From Heligmosomoides polygyrus polygyrus (Eukaryota > Nematoda > Chromadorea > Rhabditida > Heligmosomidae), in contig OX377205.1 in assembly GCA_947396885.1 (NCBI GenBank), positions 71,830,969 through 71,894,968 on the forward strand: a stretch of DNA of 64,000 nucleotides, given 5' to 3'. Every line of letters starts with the position of its first letter. The first letter of the stretch is position 1. The translations under genes were made by a program, and so were the position numbers. Shown here in pieces: positions 46,445 through 58,569 of the stretch. Below the pieces are notes generated by a model, which made no database searches, was not told the origin of the DNA, and saw nothing but the letters and a program-made list of their open reading frames with translations.

Positions 46445-47405
46445 GTCTGGTCAAATCGGACTCTCTTCTAAACAAGCCTAACGCTTTTGATATCAAACTG
46501 AACATCTTCCAAATCAAAACAGCTCATTCCGCATCGAACTAGAGACTCTCCAAAAAGGTCAGAAAGTTTTTTGTTCAAGGAAACTTTTAGTATGATTTCT
46601 TTGAAGTTTCAATTCTCCTACTCAGTAAGGGTTGTTTGAAAATTCTTATTATTATTCTATAAAATTCTTATTTTTTGAGAAAAACTAATGGTTTTCTAGT
46701 GCTTAAAGAATCGATAGCGCCATGCCTTCGCCCAAGGCATCGCGATTTTTATTCGATTGATAGCAAACTTTCTCTTTGCATGGAGTTTCCCACCTGTAAT
46801 TTGACATCTGAAAACGAGAACAAAAACAATAGTAAAGCACATACATATCCTTTCTTTGAGGATTTATTTAAGCAGCATTTGCTCTGTCAATCAGGTAAAA
46901 GCCGCAACATGCTTTTCGAGTGCATGGCGCGATCTCGTCATCTAATTCACTAAATGATTGTTGCCTTGTTGCGCTTTAAAACAAAATTTAATTTTTTTAC
47001 TTTTCACGAATAAGTAAAATTTTATTCGGGCAGCTGAAAGAAATTGCAAAAGAGGGATCTGTCCTAATCGGCGGGGCTGATAGTATTTTCTTCTCCAGTC
47101 CTTGATTTTCTACGACAGCCTGAGGTGCTGTTCCATTGTGCGAGGGCTTCTATTTAAGTCAGAGGATGTGGTTGTTCAGTATTGGATGACGAGCGGTTGG
47201 ATAGGATAGGATAGATCCGAAGACAGTTATGCCGAATTTTCCTAGTAAAAATTATTCTATCTTGGAGAGTCTGTAGTTTAACCTGTGGCATGCTTGATTC
47301 AATTTAGATGACGTCCACATTGATTTCAGAAGCACCAGGCTTTGTTTGGAAGAGCGTCTAATTTGACATGAAAAGTGGCCAACTTGACGTGAAATGGTGC
47401 ATATT
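46445..47405. repeat. Foldback element B of the ~21-bp-unit family
   Basis: The left arm (about 46465-46560) carries units such as TCAAACTGAACATCTTCCAA. The right arm (about 47295-47400) carries the inverse, e.g. AAAAGTGGCCAACTTGACG. Interior landmarks shared with copies A and C: CTCCTACTCAGTAAG, GGCGCGATCTC, GCGCTTTAAAACAAAATTTA, ATAAGTAAAATTTTATTCGG. It is in the same orientation as A and C. Confidence 0.6.
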
Positions 47406-47409
47406 GGCT

Positions 47410-49285
47410 CTCTACTCATCCCACTGGCCATGCACCCTATTGCTCTCCACGATACGTTGAAGCGAAGTGCGTGAACCAACAGCAAAATTGCGAAATTGGT
47501 ATTTGATGGCGAATGGATGCCTATAAACAGAATTCCACTTTAAGTTGCTATCCACATCCATACAAACGTTATTAGACAAAAATGACCATTTTAAAGCATC
47601 GGGGTATGTCTTCTAAGGTCCGCTCTTTAGAAAAGGGTACCAACGATAACAGTTGTTATCACCACGTCCTCCTTCGCTGCTCTTCTACAACTCTTAGAAG
47701 TTTCTGGATATGAGCAAAGTCTTTAGAGGATTTAAGGAGTCTCGAATTCAATAGCGAAGATCAATTTGCTCCAATACGCTTTTATAAGCGCTCCGACACG
47801 CCTAAAGATGCGTCTCGCGCTTGCTTCGCTAGGCGCGATGTTGCTGTATTAGTCCGATTACATCGAAATATCTGCTCTTTTTTAACTGTTTCTTTCGCTC
47901 TTCAGTAACGTTAGAAGTCGTTGTGACTAGCTGCATCTTATAGTCTTACGACGACATCTCTGAAGTAATCAGAACGTTCTTGGCTTGATGCCGTACATTT
48001 CGCCAACGTTCAGCGTCAGCACCTTCAGTGATGTCACAGATTTTGGTGTTCAATGCCTCCACCCCTCAAGTTGTTTCGTCATTATCATTAAATCTTATGG
48101 CCGACCTATATATAGCACGGGCTTCCACTCCACTCTATTGCCTGGAATAAGTACAGGACACCTCTAGTACCATCTCTAAAGTGGTCGACTCAGATGTGTA
48201 CAAAAGTCGATAATTTCAATCGATACTGGACAGTTGAACAATATAATCATATCATCATGAGGTAAGACACTGCATTTACATCATCGACAGACAAACTGTT
48301 GACACGATGATTGAACTGGACTGCGGTCTCTAGATAGGTGCGTCGTTACTGTAACGGCGTGAAGGCTCTCGGGAAGTCTGAAGTCATGGACCAAGCCACG
48401 ACTATCGGCTACCAACACACTCACCCATTGGCCGAACTTGATAGGATTGGACAGCATGCACAACACTGAACTGGAAAGGTTGGCTGGGCGCTGTGCTACT
48501 TCGTGAGGAGAGGGGAGCGGGAGCCACCATAGCATGCTGTGGCCTGCGCAAACCGTACGTTACTACAAACGGCGAATGTTAATGCATGCTTGTCGCCCAT
48601 TTTCCGTCGCACGCCGAGTCCATTTGCCATCGTGTTTTGCAGAAGTCAATGCACATGGCGAACTCCATTATTCCCCAAGAGCTGAAGAGTCTTGCAGCAG
48701 CCTTTGTGAATAAACTAATTCCTTCATTGGAAAATTTTGCTTCTTCCCTAGTTCTATATCCAGCTTGAAGCACCTATTTTGTCACTTTATGGGATATGTT
48801 TTTTCTGTTAATGTTTTTATGTACTGACTCTCTTGGGATTCACGCAGTAACTTCTAGAGAACAAAAATGCAGCCCGAGCTGAAAAAAAAATCACAAAAAC
48901 AGTTGTATTCCGTCTCGCCACGGTTGTGAACAGACAAACCGATGCACCCCTTACTATGAAGAAGGTGGGTTATAACTTGTCAGGCGGCGGTCAACTGTGT
49001 TTGAATGCGCTTTGCCCCCGAGACATCTTTACAACCGCAGCTGTTGTTTGTTCATTGTTTGTTTGCTCGTTTGTTTGTTTGTTTTTAGGCACTATTTTGT
49101 CTTCTTTAAGGGGCTCCGTGAGTCTGATGTCAATTCGTTGTTCAGTGTTTAGTTATGTGCCACTTTCCTACCGACTAGGATAGATCCTAGGGATTCTTAC
49201 CAGAAAATGATCGTAGGCGTATGTTTTGACGGCGGAAGTGAATAACACTGCGAGAATCTTCATCTTTCAATAAGGTTAAGTATAA
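47410..49285. other. Unassigned stretch
   Basis: No exon, RNA gene or element is recognised. The purine-poor run TTTGTTTGCTCGTTTGTTTG at about 49060 is low complexity. Confidence 0.35.
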
Positions 49286-49287
49286 GG

Positions 49288-49462
49288 GTAAAGGACGGCG
49301 CTACTCTATCCCTTTTGGGATGCGCCACGCATTCTACTTCTACGGGATCCATCTGAGTGCGTGTTTGGCCATACAATGATGTGCTTTGGCTAGGATAAGA
49401 CAGCGTTTTATCCTTCGCAGACTAGTCTAGTACCAATTCACGACCTTGGAGGAATGCAACAC
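49288..49462 (-). mobile_element. SINE family 1, truncated
   Basis: AAGGACGGCGCTACTCTATC, then TTTTGGGATGCGCCACGCAT. It ends after the ACCAATTCACGACC block, so the tRNA-like head is missing. Confidence 0.75.
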
Positions 49463-49779
49463 TACAGCTACTGTTGGTTTCATTGCTTTTTATGTAACTT
49501 TGGTAGCTCCTTTTGAGATTTTAAAGAACGCTTTTTAAAATCAAGAACGGTATGAAGGCAACCATATCATTATGTCATTGCTGAGGAAGAATAGCAGCTA
49601 ATTATATTACAGTGAGGAGTCCCAAACTGTAGAGCAGTTTCTGCCGTTATTTTGGATACATTTGTGGATATTAAAATGATGAACATCTTGAATTATCACA
49701 ATTTCCTCTTCTTTCGTTTCATGTCCCGGTTTCTGATCATTTTTAAGCTTAAGCTTTCAAGCTGGTCATTTTTCCTCTA

Positions 49780-49815
49780 CCTTCCACTTTACATGAAAAA
49801 ATTCGCACATCCCTA
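49780..49815 (-). mobile_element. Possible hAT-like terminus
   Basis: The complement reads TAGGGATGTGCGAATTTTTT, close to the hAT-like end at 63719 (CAGGGATGTGCGGAATTTCC). No partner end is seen. Confidence 0.35.
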
Positions 49816-50279
49816 CTAAACCAGTCAGCCTCCATCCTAGCTTGTGCATATTCGTACCATGATTCAAGGTTCCGTTGTTGTGCCTCGTGCATCGTACGAA
49901 GCTGTCGCATTCGTCAGTCGGGTTCCGTCAGAAGTTCGGTGGACGTTGTCCTGTCTTCGCGCTCCTTTGCTGCTAATCTGTGCTTGGATAAGTCCCAGAC
50001 TTCGTCGTTTGCTGTAAGCGTCCTGGAGTTTCGCTGCGACGATAAGACTGCGTTAGAGATTAGGCCGCATCCTTAGTGTCTAATCAGCAAGGAAAAGGTG
50101 CCTCGCTCACAGGAAATTCGTCGTGATTAGATTACGGACGAAAGTCGTGCCTTCCGAAAGTTCCTGTCATTCTACGAGGCGGCGAGATTTCTGAGGAATT
50201 TTCGGGTTTTTGAGAAGAATTTCATCCAACGCAGATGTGTCTGACATTCTGGCGGTCCTGTGAGTACAATGTGATTAGC

Positions 50280-50640
50280 CCTGCTCTAAACGGCTCTGCT
50301 CTTTCGGCGACAGCGACCCCGCCGATTCCGCCAAAGCCCAGAGGCCGAGCGAGTGTTTGCCGTGCCGTCGTCGTCGCCGGCCGCGCCAAGGTGCGCCGAG
50401 CGCGGTGTACGGAACACAGCGGAGACACACGCACGCACACAGAGAGTTGGCGAAGCGTTTATGCGGATTAGCTTCGCTAGGCGGCCTACTTATAGCTAAG
50501 AAGATCAGATTAACTTCGTCCTGCTCGGTGATACATCTAGACCCCGAGATATGAGGCGACCTGCCGGCCGGCGACGTGCGCTCGCCCATTTCCCCTCCCC
50601 CGCTTGTGTTTCTGGGTGTGTCCATTCAATCACTCGAAGT
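50280..50640. other. GC- and CpG-rich island
   Basis: CpG-dense sequence (CCGTCGTCGTCGCCGGCCGC) in otherwise AT-rich surroundings. Frames on both strands are open because stops are rare, and none is recognised. It could mark a promoter. Confidence 0.35.
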
Positions 50641-51164
50641 TATTCCTTTGATGCGGGGTGGAGAGTCCCGGTACCGTTATCTTCTGAATTCAAATGACCA
50701 GAACTTTCCTAATTGTCAACCTTCTTTGGTGCTGTTGGTAATTAAATTTCTTTGACGTTTTTAACGGCAATTTTTCGCCAAATTTCCGTTTAATCGGTCA
50801 ACCTCACTTAAGTACAGGTTTACTTCAGTGATGTTGTATCAAATTTAAAAAAAAAATCCTAAAAACCGTTCAGATACTTTGAGTGGGAAATCCAGTTTTC
50901 TAGGCCAAAAAGCAATGTAAGGTCGCCATTCTTTACTTGTAGAGCTGGCGCGGAATTTTTGAAGCTGTCAAAGAAGCACATTATACTAAACTCACTATGG
51001 AAATACACAAGACTTGTCGATCGATGTTTTCAGGGCATGTCTCATGGTCAGATGTTCATTGTTACTTTATTGCTTCCTGTGCTTCACCGTGTTGTTCTTC
51101 ATACTTATTCCTGCCATCGTTAGGTTCTCTGTTTAGATGTACGCTTCATTGCATGAATTTTCAT

Positions 51165-51785
51165 TATAAAATAAATAACTTTCTGACGTCAAACTGGATG
51201 CTTTTCAAAGCAAACTGGACACATTGAATGCTTTCGATGTCAAGTTGTACGCCATCGAAAGCAAAACGGACATCCTCTAAATTGAACTAGGCAAACTTTT
51301 TTCGATTCACAGAATAGTATGACTTTCTTCGAAAATCTATACTCCGCCCCTCCTCCTCAGTAAGCACAGCGTTGGAATTGTAATGAAAATTTTATTGGTC
51401 TAGCTGCGATATTGGTTTCAAACGTATTTAAGGCGAAGAAAACAGCATTTTTTAGCTATACATTTGGAAGAGATCGCGCTTGCGGGGATGCTTTCCTCTC
51501 CCACATTCAAAAGTTTCTGTGTTTTGCACTTTAAGATAAGTTTAAAACCATTTTCTTTCTACTTTTCAATAAAATTTTAAGCATACATATGTGTTTCCTA
51601 GGACAGATGAATTGAAAATTTTCAAGAAAAGTTTTGGCAATTTTTCCGAACAGATTTCTCTTTGGAAAGTACGTAGCTTAATTTGGAAAGCTCCATTTTC
51701 ATTCCGAAGGTGTTCAGTTCGTTTTAGAATGCATGCAATTTGCTTTGAAAAGTGTCCAATTTGAAATTGAAGATGATGCGTTTTG
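51165..51785. repeat. Foldback element C of the ~21-bp-unit family
   Basis: The left arm (51180-51300) has units CAAACTGGATGCTTTTCAAA and CAAACTGGACACATTGAATG. The right arm (51640-51775) has the inverse, e.g. AAAAGTGTCCAATTTGAAAT. The interior repeats the landmarks CTCCTCAGTAAGC, CAATAAAATTTTA and GGACAGATGAATTGAAAATT. It is the shortest copy, with the clearest units. Confidence 0.7.
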
Positions 51786-51789
51786 ATTT

Positions 51790-53070
51790 CAGCCATTAGT
51801 CCTCTCCAGATCTCGTCCGAGATCACCAGTTGCCGCGTAGGATCTCGACCAATTTCTGGTGGAAATAGGAGAGTGAAACAAAGCCACACACAGGACTGTG
51901 TGCCTTCTCCACATTTATAACAGCGTCTCTAATTTCCTCGTGAATGATTTCCAGCAGCTTTTACTATTTTATAGAGATTTTTTCTTAACTGTTTCCTTCT
52001 CATATTCGTAGGTCGATAACAACTAATTTATCACAAGGTATTCGATAGAACGTAGATTTTAGTAGAATATGGATATGAGCGACAACTCTTTCAAACGAGA
52101 GCACTGGGTGTTTTCTTGCTGCCACATATGGTTATGCTAGATTGTGTCGTTCTTTAATATTCCCTTTGGATGTTAAAATTTTTCAAGCACATTTTTAATC
52201 GGGAAAGCTGGAAAGGTGCAACAGGTATGAAGACTGGAGAAAAATGGTAATCCTAGTCGTAAACCTTCTTTATAAAGCCGTTAAATTTCTAAAGGAACGG
52301 TTACGTGGTTCAGTCAGATTTTGACGTAAACTGCATTTAATTCGTTAAGTCGCTAAATCTCTAAGCGTTATCCGTTAAATTTAACTTCATTTGGAATTTG
52401 GAGTATAATATATAATGTATGTATATATATATGCCTTAACGAAGGTTAAGGGTTCTCTAATCGCGTTTCTATGAAGCTATAAATGTTTGGGATCGCAAAG
52501 TAATGAACTGAGGGAAACCGTTTTTCTCCACACTCCTGGTCGCGAGACGACCTCGCCTCTGGAACCCTTCCCAAAATTACGAGAAAAAAAAACAGCACTG
52601 TATAAGTGATAGGTAGTGGTTATTAAAGTCGTATTGGAATCTTAGAGCTCGACTCCTACAATACTTATATGATCAAATTCATGATCTGCTGTGGTGGACT
52701 TCTCGTGTGTCACAGATTCCCGTAGTTCGTCTCTGCTTTCACTGCCATTTGACCGGACGGTAGACCGCAGAGTGGCCTGAGTTCTTCAATGAGCAGATGG
52801 CGCTAGAGGGTGTTTTTTTTGCAGGTCAAACCTGTGATTTTCTCCTGTACCACTATAAAATATAAGACATGAGAAATTACAGAAATTCAAAGACGTAAGG
52901 AAGGGTGTAGAGTATTAAAATTTTATGTTTTAATAAAACTATGTTACATACTACAAAAGATAAAAGGTTCGTTTTGCCACTGTCTTCAGACGAACTTTTG
53001 TGTTATGCTCGTCCCGTGGCTCTTCAGTGAAGAAGAGAAGCATATTTTAAGATATCTTCAAAATCCGTAT
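51790..53070. other. Unassigned stretch
   Basis: No recognised gene or element. There is a short AT microsatellite near 52415-52430. Confidence 0.35.
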
Positions 53071-53073
53071 GTA

Positions 53074-54138
53074 TTAGGTTGTCCCATAAGTCCCCGCCAT
53101 TTTCTTCAACGATTCACTGCAGATTTCGCCGGCAGTCTCTTGCATAGCGCTGCATAGCTTTCGAAAGAGAATGATTTGCTCTATCAGAGCATGTATTGCA
53201 TTTCTTTCTTCATCATGAATTTTGTCAATTTTTAGGTTGTTGAAATGAAAAGTGAAAAGGTGAAAAAGTAGCCATTTGCGTACTTGTTCTCTCCGCTTAG
53301 GCTTGTAATTTTTTGGGCACTTTTTTATAGCTTTTGGAAGACAATGTTTTGTACTAAAAGAATATGTGTTGGTCCTATTTTCTCACTTGCTCGTTACTGA
53401 TTTTTAGGCCATCAAATTGGGCATTCCGAAGGAGGAGTGTTATTTTTGCTGACAGCTCCTGCTCTGAGGTTGGACTTTTTGGATTGGAGTTACGTCATTG
53501 GAAAGAGAATGTTTTGCTCTCTGTGTCGCGTTTATTGATTTCTATTGAATATCAACAAAATGCCAAGAAGAGAAAAATCGTCTTCACCAACGATCTTCAT
53601 CTCCTCCTTCTTCAGTCGTTGACCTCCTTCTTCAGTCGTTGATGTTCGTCAGAAATCAGTGTGAGCCAATAAACGCGACACAAATTCTTACTGAGCAAGA
53701 CATCCTCTTCCAAACGACATATAACACCAAGCAAAAAAGTTCAGCCACAGAACCGGAGTTTTGGTAAAAATTCGGACGGGAAAGTCGGACGTCCCAGTTT
53801 GATGACCTAAAAATCAATAAAGGAGAAATAAACAAATAACACTAACACACTTTCTTGTATTACAGAACATTGTCTTCCAAATGCTATAAAAAACAGCGCA
53901 AAAAATTACAAACCTAAGCGAAGAGAACAAGTTCGCAAATGGCTATTTTTTCACTTTTTCACTTTTCACTTCAACAATCTAAAAATGACAAAATTCGTGA
54001 TGAAAGAAGAAATGCAATACATGTTCTGATAGAGCAAATCATTCTCTTTCGAAAGCTATGCAGCGCTATGCAAGAAACCGCCGGCGAAATCTGCAGTGAA
54101 TCGTTGAAAAAACTGCAAGGACTTATGGGACAACCTAA
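53074..54138. mobile_element. mariner-type foldback element, ~370-bp arms, TA duplication
   Basis: TTAGGTTGTCCCATAAGTCC at 53074 is mirrored at 54138, with TA at 53072-53073 and 54139-54140. The complementarity continues for roughly 370 bp on each side (to about 53440 and 53780), around 90% identical. The 290-bp centre has no transposase motif. It includes a direct duplication of CCTCCTTCTTCAGTCGTTGA (53600-53642). A decayed relative lies at 27005-27350. The ends are mariner-like, but the long arms are unusual for that group. Confidence 0.85.
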
Positions 54139-55033
54139 TATATATGCCTCGTTTGTCCGATCGCTTCTTTTTTCTATTCCTTATCCTCTTGCGTATGATT
54201 TTTTCAATATACTGGCGCAATTCGATATGAATGCTGCGTTTTCATCTCATTCTTATGAGATTCGAGGTAAGCTCTCCTACTCTTCACCTCACCTGTGTTG
54301 TATGTAATACAGTGAAATCTTCATTATAATCTGTGCAGTGCGGGCACTTCAGGGATCCCTTTACCTGTCGCGAGCCTTGTCACAGTTGTCACTCTTCTCG
54401 ATGCAGTTTTTGACGCTGTTATTATTGCCGCTGCGTTTTATCACTTTATGGCGATGTCGTAACCTAGCGAGCGAATGAAGCAAGCAAACAGTGGGCCACT
54501 GTTGGAGTTGTGTGAGTCATCAGTTGTCAGTCCGTCTGTCCTGGACTATGTCTTTGTTATCTCTGATTGCCTCGTAAACGTCAGTCACCCTAATGGCAAC
54601 AAGGTCGTCAGTTTTGTTCTGAGTGAGCGCTTTGTTAACGACGCTCGGCCAGCGTAACTGTAGTGGATCTTATTTGGGTGTAGAATGCTTCAGGTTCATT
54701 ACTCTGCCAACCGCTTTGGAGTGGTTAAGCTCATTTTACACAACTCTTGAATGACCTCTGCTGTGCTCGCAAGCTGCTGCAGGGAGGCTTGCATTCAAAG
54801 AAACTTCAGGTGCAGGCACTCGACAACCAGACTTCCTTGCAAGGGTTAATTAGGTCACCAAGGAACAGTCTCGGACACTTGAGACCTGCAAAAATATTGA
54901 GTTGTTCGATAATCAATTTCGTTTCAGAAATAGCGTGAATTGTATATTTTCATGTGATAGCGATTGCTTGGCTAATTTTATTATATACTATTCTAAAGGT
55001 CAGACTACTATCTATCTCTCTTCTTTCAAGAGC

Positions 55034-55178
55034 TGAACGTCATAAGTTAAAGGAAGTTGGTAAAAACTATGTTGAAAATGGACATCCAATGAAAGCATTA
55101 TTGGCCTGTTTTATTGTTCTACTTCCGATAGGGGCAAAATGCGGTGCAAGCTCGGAAGAAATTATGGGAAATTTATGG
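55034..55178 (+). CDS. Candidate internal exon, unidentified
   Basis: After CTCTCTTCTTTCAAG the plus frame reads AERHKLKEVGKNYVENGHPM, then KALLACFIVLLPIGAKCGA and EEIMGNLW, ending at a GTGAGG donor. The acceptor and donor are plausible, and the peptide has a basic helix followed by a hydrophobic stretch that could be a membrane segment. I do not recognise the family and found no partner exons. It may be a chance frame. Confidence 0.25.
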
Positions 55179-55257
55179 TGAGGACTGCCTTATTGAAGGC
55201 CAGTGTCTGCGTTGGAGCACCCCGAGTGGGGTACCCCAACGCCCCAAATAGGCATGC

Positions 55258-55470
55258 GACAGTGGCTGGGGACGGATTCATCAGCGACGAACCCGCGGTT
55301 ATAAGCGGTAGAGCGACAGATCAGCGACAGATCATCTCAGTATCGCCGGTAAGTGCTAGTTGGTTGCTCGAAGAATAATGGACGTTGCCTTTGATGGCGC
55401 CGGTGCTGTGATAGCGTAGCCTCCTTCCAGGCTTAGGTTTAGGGTTCGAGTCCCGCCTGGCACTACTGCT
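55258..55470 (+). repeat. MITE end joined to a tRNA-like fragment
   Basis: CTGGGGACGGATTCATCAGC starts a copy of the GGATTCATC MITE that is soon interrupted. About 130 bp later GGCGCCGGTGCTGTGATAGC ... GGGTTCGAGTCCCGCCTGGC is a diverged copy of the tRNA-like sequence at 6649. Confidence 0.6.
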
Positions 55471-55899
55471 GTGTTCACCGCCAAACATGCTTGCAACACC
55501 TTGTATAAGTTTGTCCAGTTGTGTTCCCACAGCTGCTGCAGATGTTTTCTGCTCCACCAAGAAATCAGCGCCATTGACGTCAGTACTGCTTGAAACTCTA
55601 GTGACGTCTAAGCGAATTACATCGTTAGAATGATTAGGAGCGAAATGATGCCCATTCTCTATTGTATGTTTGTTCACTTATTCGATTATTTAGCAGAAAA
55701 CGAGTTTGAGAAAACAAAGCTCATCTATCAGAGTTATGACGACATGTCTGACGCAGTAGGGCTGACCGCCCCAACTCCCTTTCTGTGCGATTGAAGCGTG
55801 ATGATTCTTCGTCTCCTGACAGTTCAGTCCGTCCCGAGACATTTTTTGGTCCGCACTGTTCTTGTCAACATTAGCTGTTTTGCTAACCAGTGAGGATCT

Positions 55900-56500
55900 T
55901 TTATTTATTTATTTATTTATTTATTTATTCATATTTTTTATTCATTCATAGCGCGGGTGCATGACACGCACGCGTGCGACAGAATAAGGAAAATAGTTGA
56001 CGCAGTAATGGAAAACAGTAGAACACAGAACATAAAACGAGTACTAGAAGGTAGCATAGGAAGTTCTATCTGTGAAAGCAACTACTACAATAATTTAGTT
56101 AACAGAAATTTTTGGAATTTACGCAAAGGTAAGGGTAGGAGGTGTTCGTTGTCCGCAAACAGCAAGTTGAGCTCGCGTAAGCTTCTGTGCTTCAAAAACG
56201 TGGATTTTGCCGTGGACCTTGCAACAGGAACATGTAAACGGAGTTTACTTCTCCTTGTTCTAATTACTTTGCCATGGAAAAATTGGGGAGGGTTTGTATA
56301 CAGTTTTCCAGCGAGATTCTTAAAAAGCACTTTTAGGTCGGCAATCTTCCTTCTGTATAGCAGGAATTTTAGACCGAGCATCCTATTTGTTTCTTGTCCG
56401 TTTGGGCTGAGCGAGTAATTTAAGCCAACGCAACGCATTATTAATTTTCGTGTGAAATCATTTGGAACGCTTTCCAGCATGTCGATATCCATCTTCTCTC
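55900..56500 (-). pseudogene. CR1/Jockey-type LINE 3' end with (AAAT)n tail
   Basis: The minus frame 56492-56085 contains KLIMRCVGLNYSLSPNGQE, RMLGLKFLLYRRKIADLKVL and KLRLHVPVARSTAKSTFL. These correspond to the C-terminal region of CR1/Jockey-type proteins (LGL..L..RRK.ADL..LFK, then R..KL..P.ARS....F). The MRC.L.Y...PNG word is shared with the fragment at 40948-41596, so both belong to one family. The 3' end runs into (TTTA)n at 55901-55929 (AAAT tail on this strand). It is 5'-truncated. Confidence 0.75.
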
Positions 56501-56504
56501 AATG

Positions 56505-57495
56505 ACTGAAAACTGAAGGAAGCGTTCTCTAACATCTTTCTTGACGACGCCCTTCCATAGTTTATTTGAAAGTCCTCGTCGTCACTTTTCATATGCCTCC
56601 AACTCTAGACCGACCCAAAAGAATGCTCTTCTACTTTTCTCTGGATACACCCGTTCTATGTAAGGAAGCGTTCTCTTACAAGCGTTCTTGTTACCTATAG
56701 CTGGGTTGGTGCTGGCTTCATCACCCGGAGGCATCTTCCTGTCCCTACGTTGGGTGCAGCTCTAGCAGAACCTCCTCACAGACAAGGCTCCTCCTGATCC
56801 TCCATGTCCTCTCCATGGTTTTTCTGAGCGAATCCTTCTCCGGATGATTTACTGTGCTCGCAGATGCAAGCACGAAGATGAGCCGACCTATTATACCCTA
56901 TTTTTATGTCTGCCTTCCTCTAGGTCCATCTGCGGTTCGTGCTGTGGTTTTGCTCAGTCGTACATGCACTTTTTAACCGCAATACGGGATTCGGGGCAAA
57001 TCTTCTTCGAAGGGGATTCCAGGACACGGCGCGATATACCCTACCGTAGAATTTGTCCAGGTTCAGCACTGCAGAACTGCCACTCAAGGTCTAGAGATGT
57101 TGGGACAACCTCCATTAGCCCTGAGTAGGTTAGTCGTTCGTAGACTTTTGTTGAGGGGTGAAATAGTCTAACTTCCCGATAGTTGGAGCATCCTGATGTG
57201 TCCCCATTTCGTTTAAAAATATTAACGTTGGTACTATTCCTTCAGTGGTCCGTTCTCTTCATGCGGCGTCTTTTTCCCGGCAATCCGTTTTCTGGGAATC
57301 CCTTCAAGGAAGAACTGTCCAGAAAGCTGGATTGTGTTCACAAATACACCGATGACAGGAGGAACAGTACCAAACTCAGTGTCCAGACTGTCAAAACAGA
57401 GTTCATTCGTAATGGAGACGCACCCGAATGCTCCAATTGAATGGAAAATAGGATGGTCCCGCTTACGATGAAAGCCTACGAACAACTGGTCTACT
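56505..57495. other. Unassigned stretch
   Basis: No recognised gene or element. Confidence 0.35.
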
Positions 57496-57501
57496 CAATC
57501 T

Positions 57502-58567
57502 AACAAGGAGAGTCTCCAAACTTGCGGTGAGCTTTTGCGATGCAATTTTTACAGGATGTAGAGTCCCGTGTGGGGAGTCTAAAATCATAACTGGTTTTTT
57601 TCGGAATGCTCTTCTGTGGTCAAAAAAAGGCGTATGAAGACGTAACCGCGCACTTCATCACGCGCTGCTGCCCCCAACCGGGTGCGGTCTGTTGGCGCAA
57701 TGGATAGTGTTGTCGCTTCATAGGAACATGATCGTGGGTTCGGTTCCCTCATATGCTGGTGTTTTTGCATTTGCGATTTATCGCCAGTGGGACTTTATCC
57801 CCATTTCCAACACATTTTTCAACAAAACATGGAAACAAATGTCGTTTACGTTCATCGAGCTCTTTGGAAGTGGAAAGGTGAGAATTTTTGACTTCCAGGT
57901 TAAGCAAGTTTAAAACTGATGCCAGATTCGGGATCAGCACCCCAAATAACACCCATGCACAAAGTTTGGGCGAAATTTTTGCTTCCGACTTCACCACCCT
58001 CACTGACCGACATGCACAGCCTGCTGGATTTCTGGATTTCCCGTTTTCTTATAACAGGTTGAAGTCGGTGTGACTAAGTGAGGGTAGTGAGGTCAGAAGC
58101 ACCAATTTCGCCCAAACTTTGCGCGTGGGGGTTATTTGAGGTGCTAATCACGAATCTGGCATCAGTTTTAAACTTGCTTAACCTGGAAGTCAAAAATTCT
58201 CACCTTTCCACTTTCAAAGAGCTCGATGAACGCAAATAACACCTGCTGCCACGTTTTGTTCAAAAATGTTTGGAAGTGGGATAAAGGGTCTCACTGGCGA
58301 TAAATCGCAAATGCAAAAACACCAGCATATGTGGAATCGAACCCACGACCATGTTCATGTGGAGCGACCACACTATCCATTGCACCAACCGATCGCATCC
58401 GGTTGAGGGTGATGAACTTCGCGCTCATGTCTTCACACGCCTTTTTTTCGACCACGGAAGAGCATCCTGAAAAGATTAGCTATGGTTTTGGACTCTCCGC
58501 ACGGGAATCTACATCCTCTAAAAATTGCATCGCAAAAGCTCACCGCGAGTTTGGAGGCTCTCCTTGT
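57502..58567. repeat. 1-kb palindrome with ~500-bp arms containing tRNA-like units
   Basis: The arms 57502-58001 and 58077-58567 are inverted copies at roughly 85-90% identity around a 75-bp centre. Each arm has a tRNA-like core (GGTTGGTGCAATGGATAGTG ... GTCGTGGGTTCGATTCC) and the stretch TGGTGTTTTTGCATTTGCGA. Near the centre each arm has a block (TTTCGCCCAAACTTTG, GTTATTTGRGGTGCT) that also occurs in the Merlin-like element at 3343-4924. No protein is encoded. Confidence 0.85.
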
Positions 58568-58569
58568 AA

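Noticed and set aside
53939..54307. 122-codon frame as a mariner transposase
   Set aside because: It translates one arm of the foldback and carries no HTH or DDE-type motif.
55957..56418. 153-codon plus-strand open frame
   Set aside because: It is antisense to a clear CR1-like LINE C-terminal frame.
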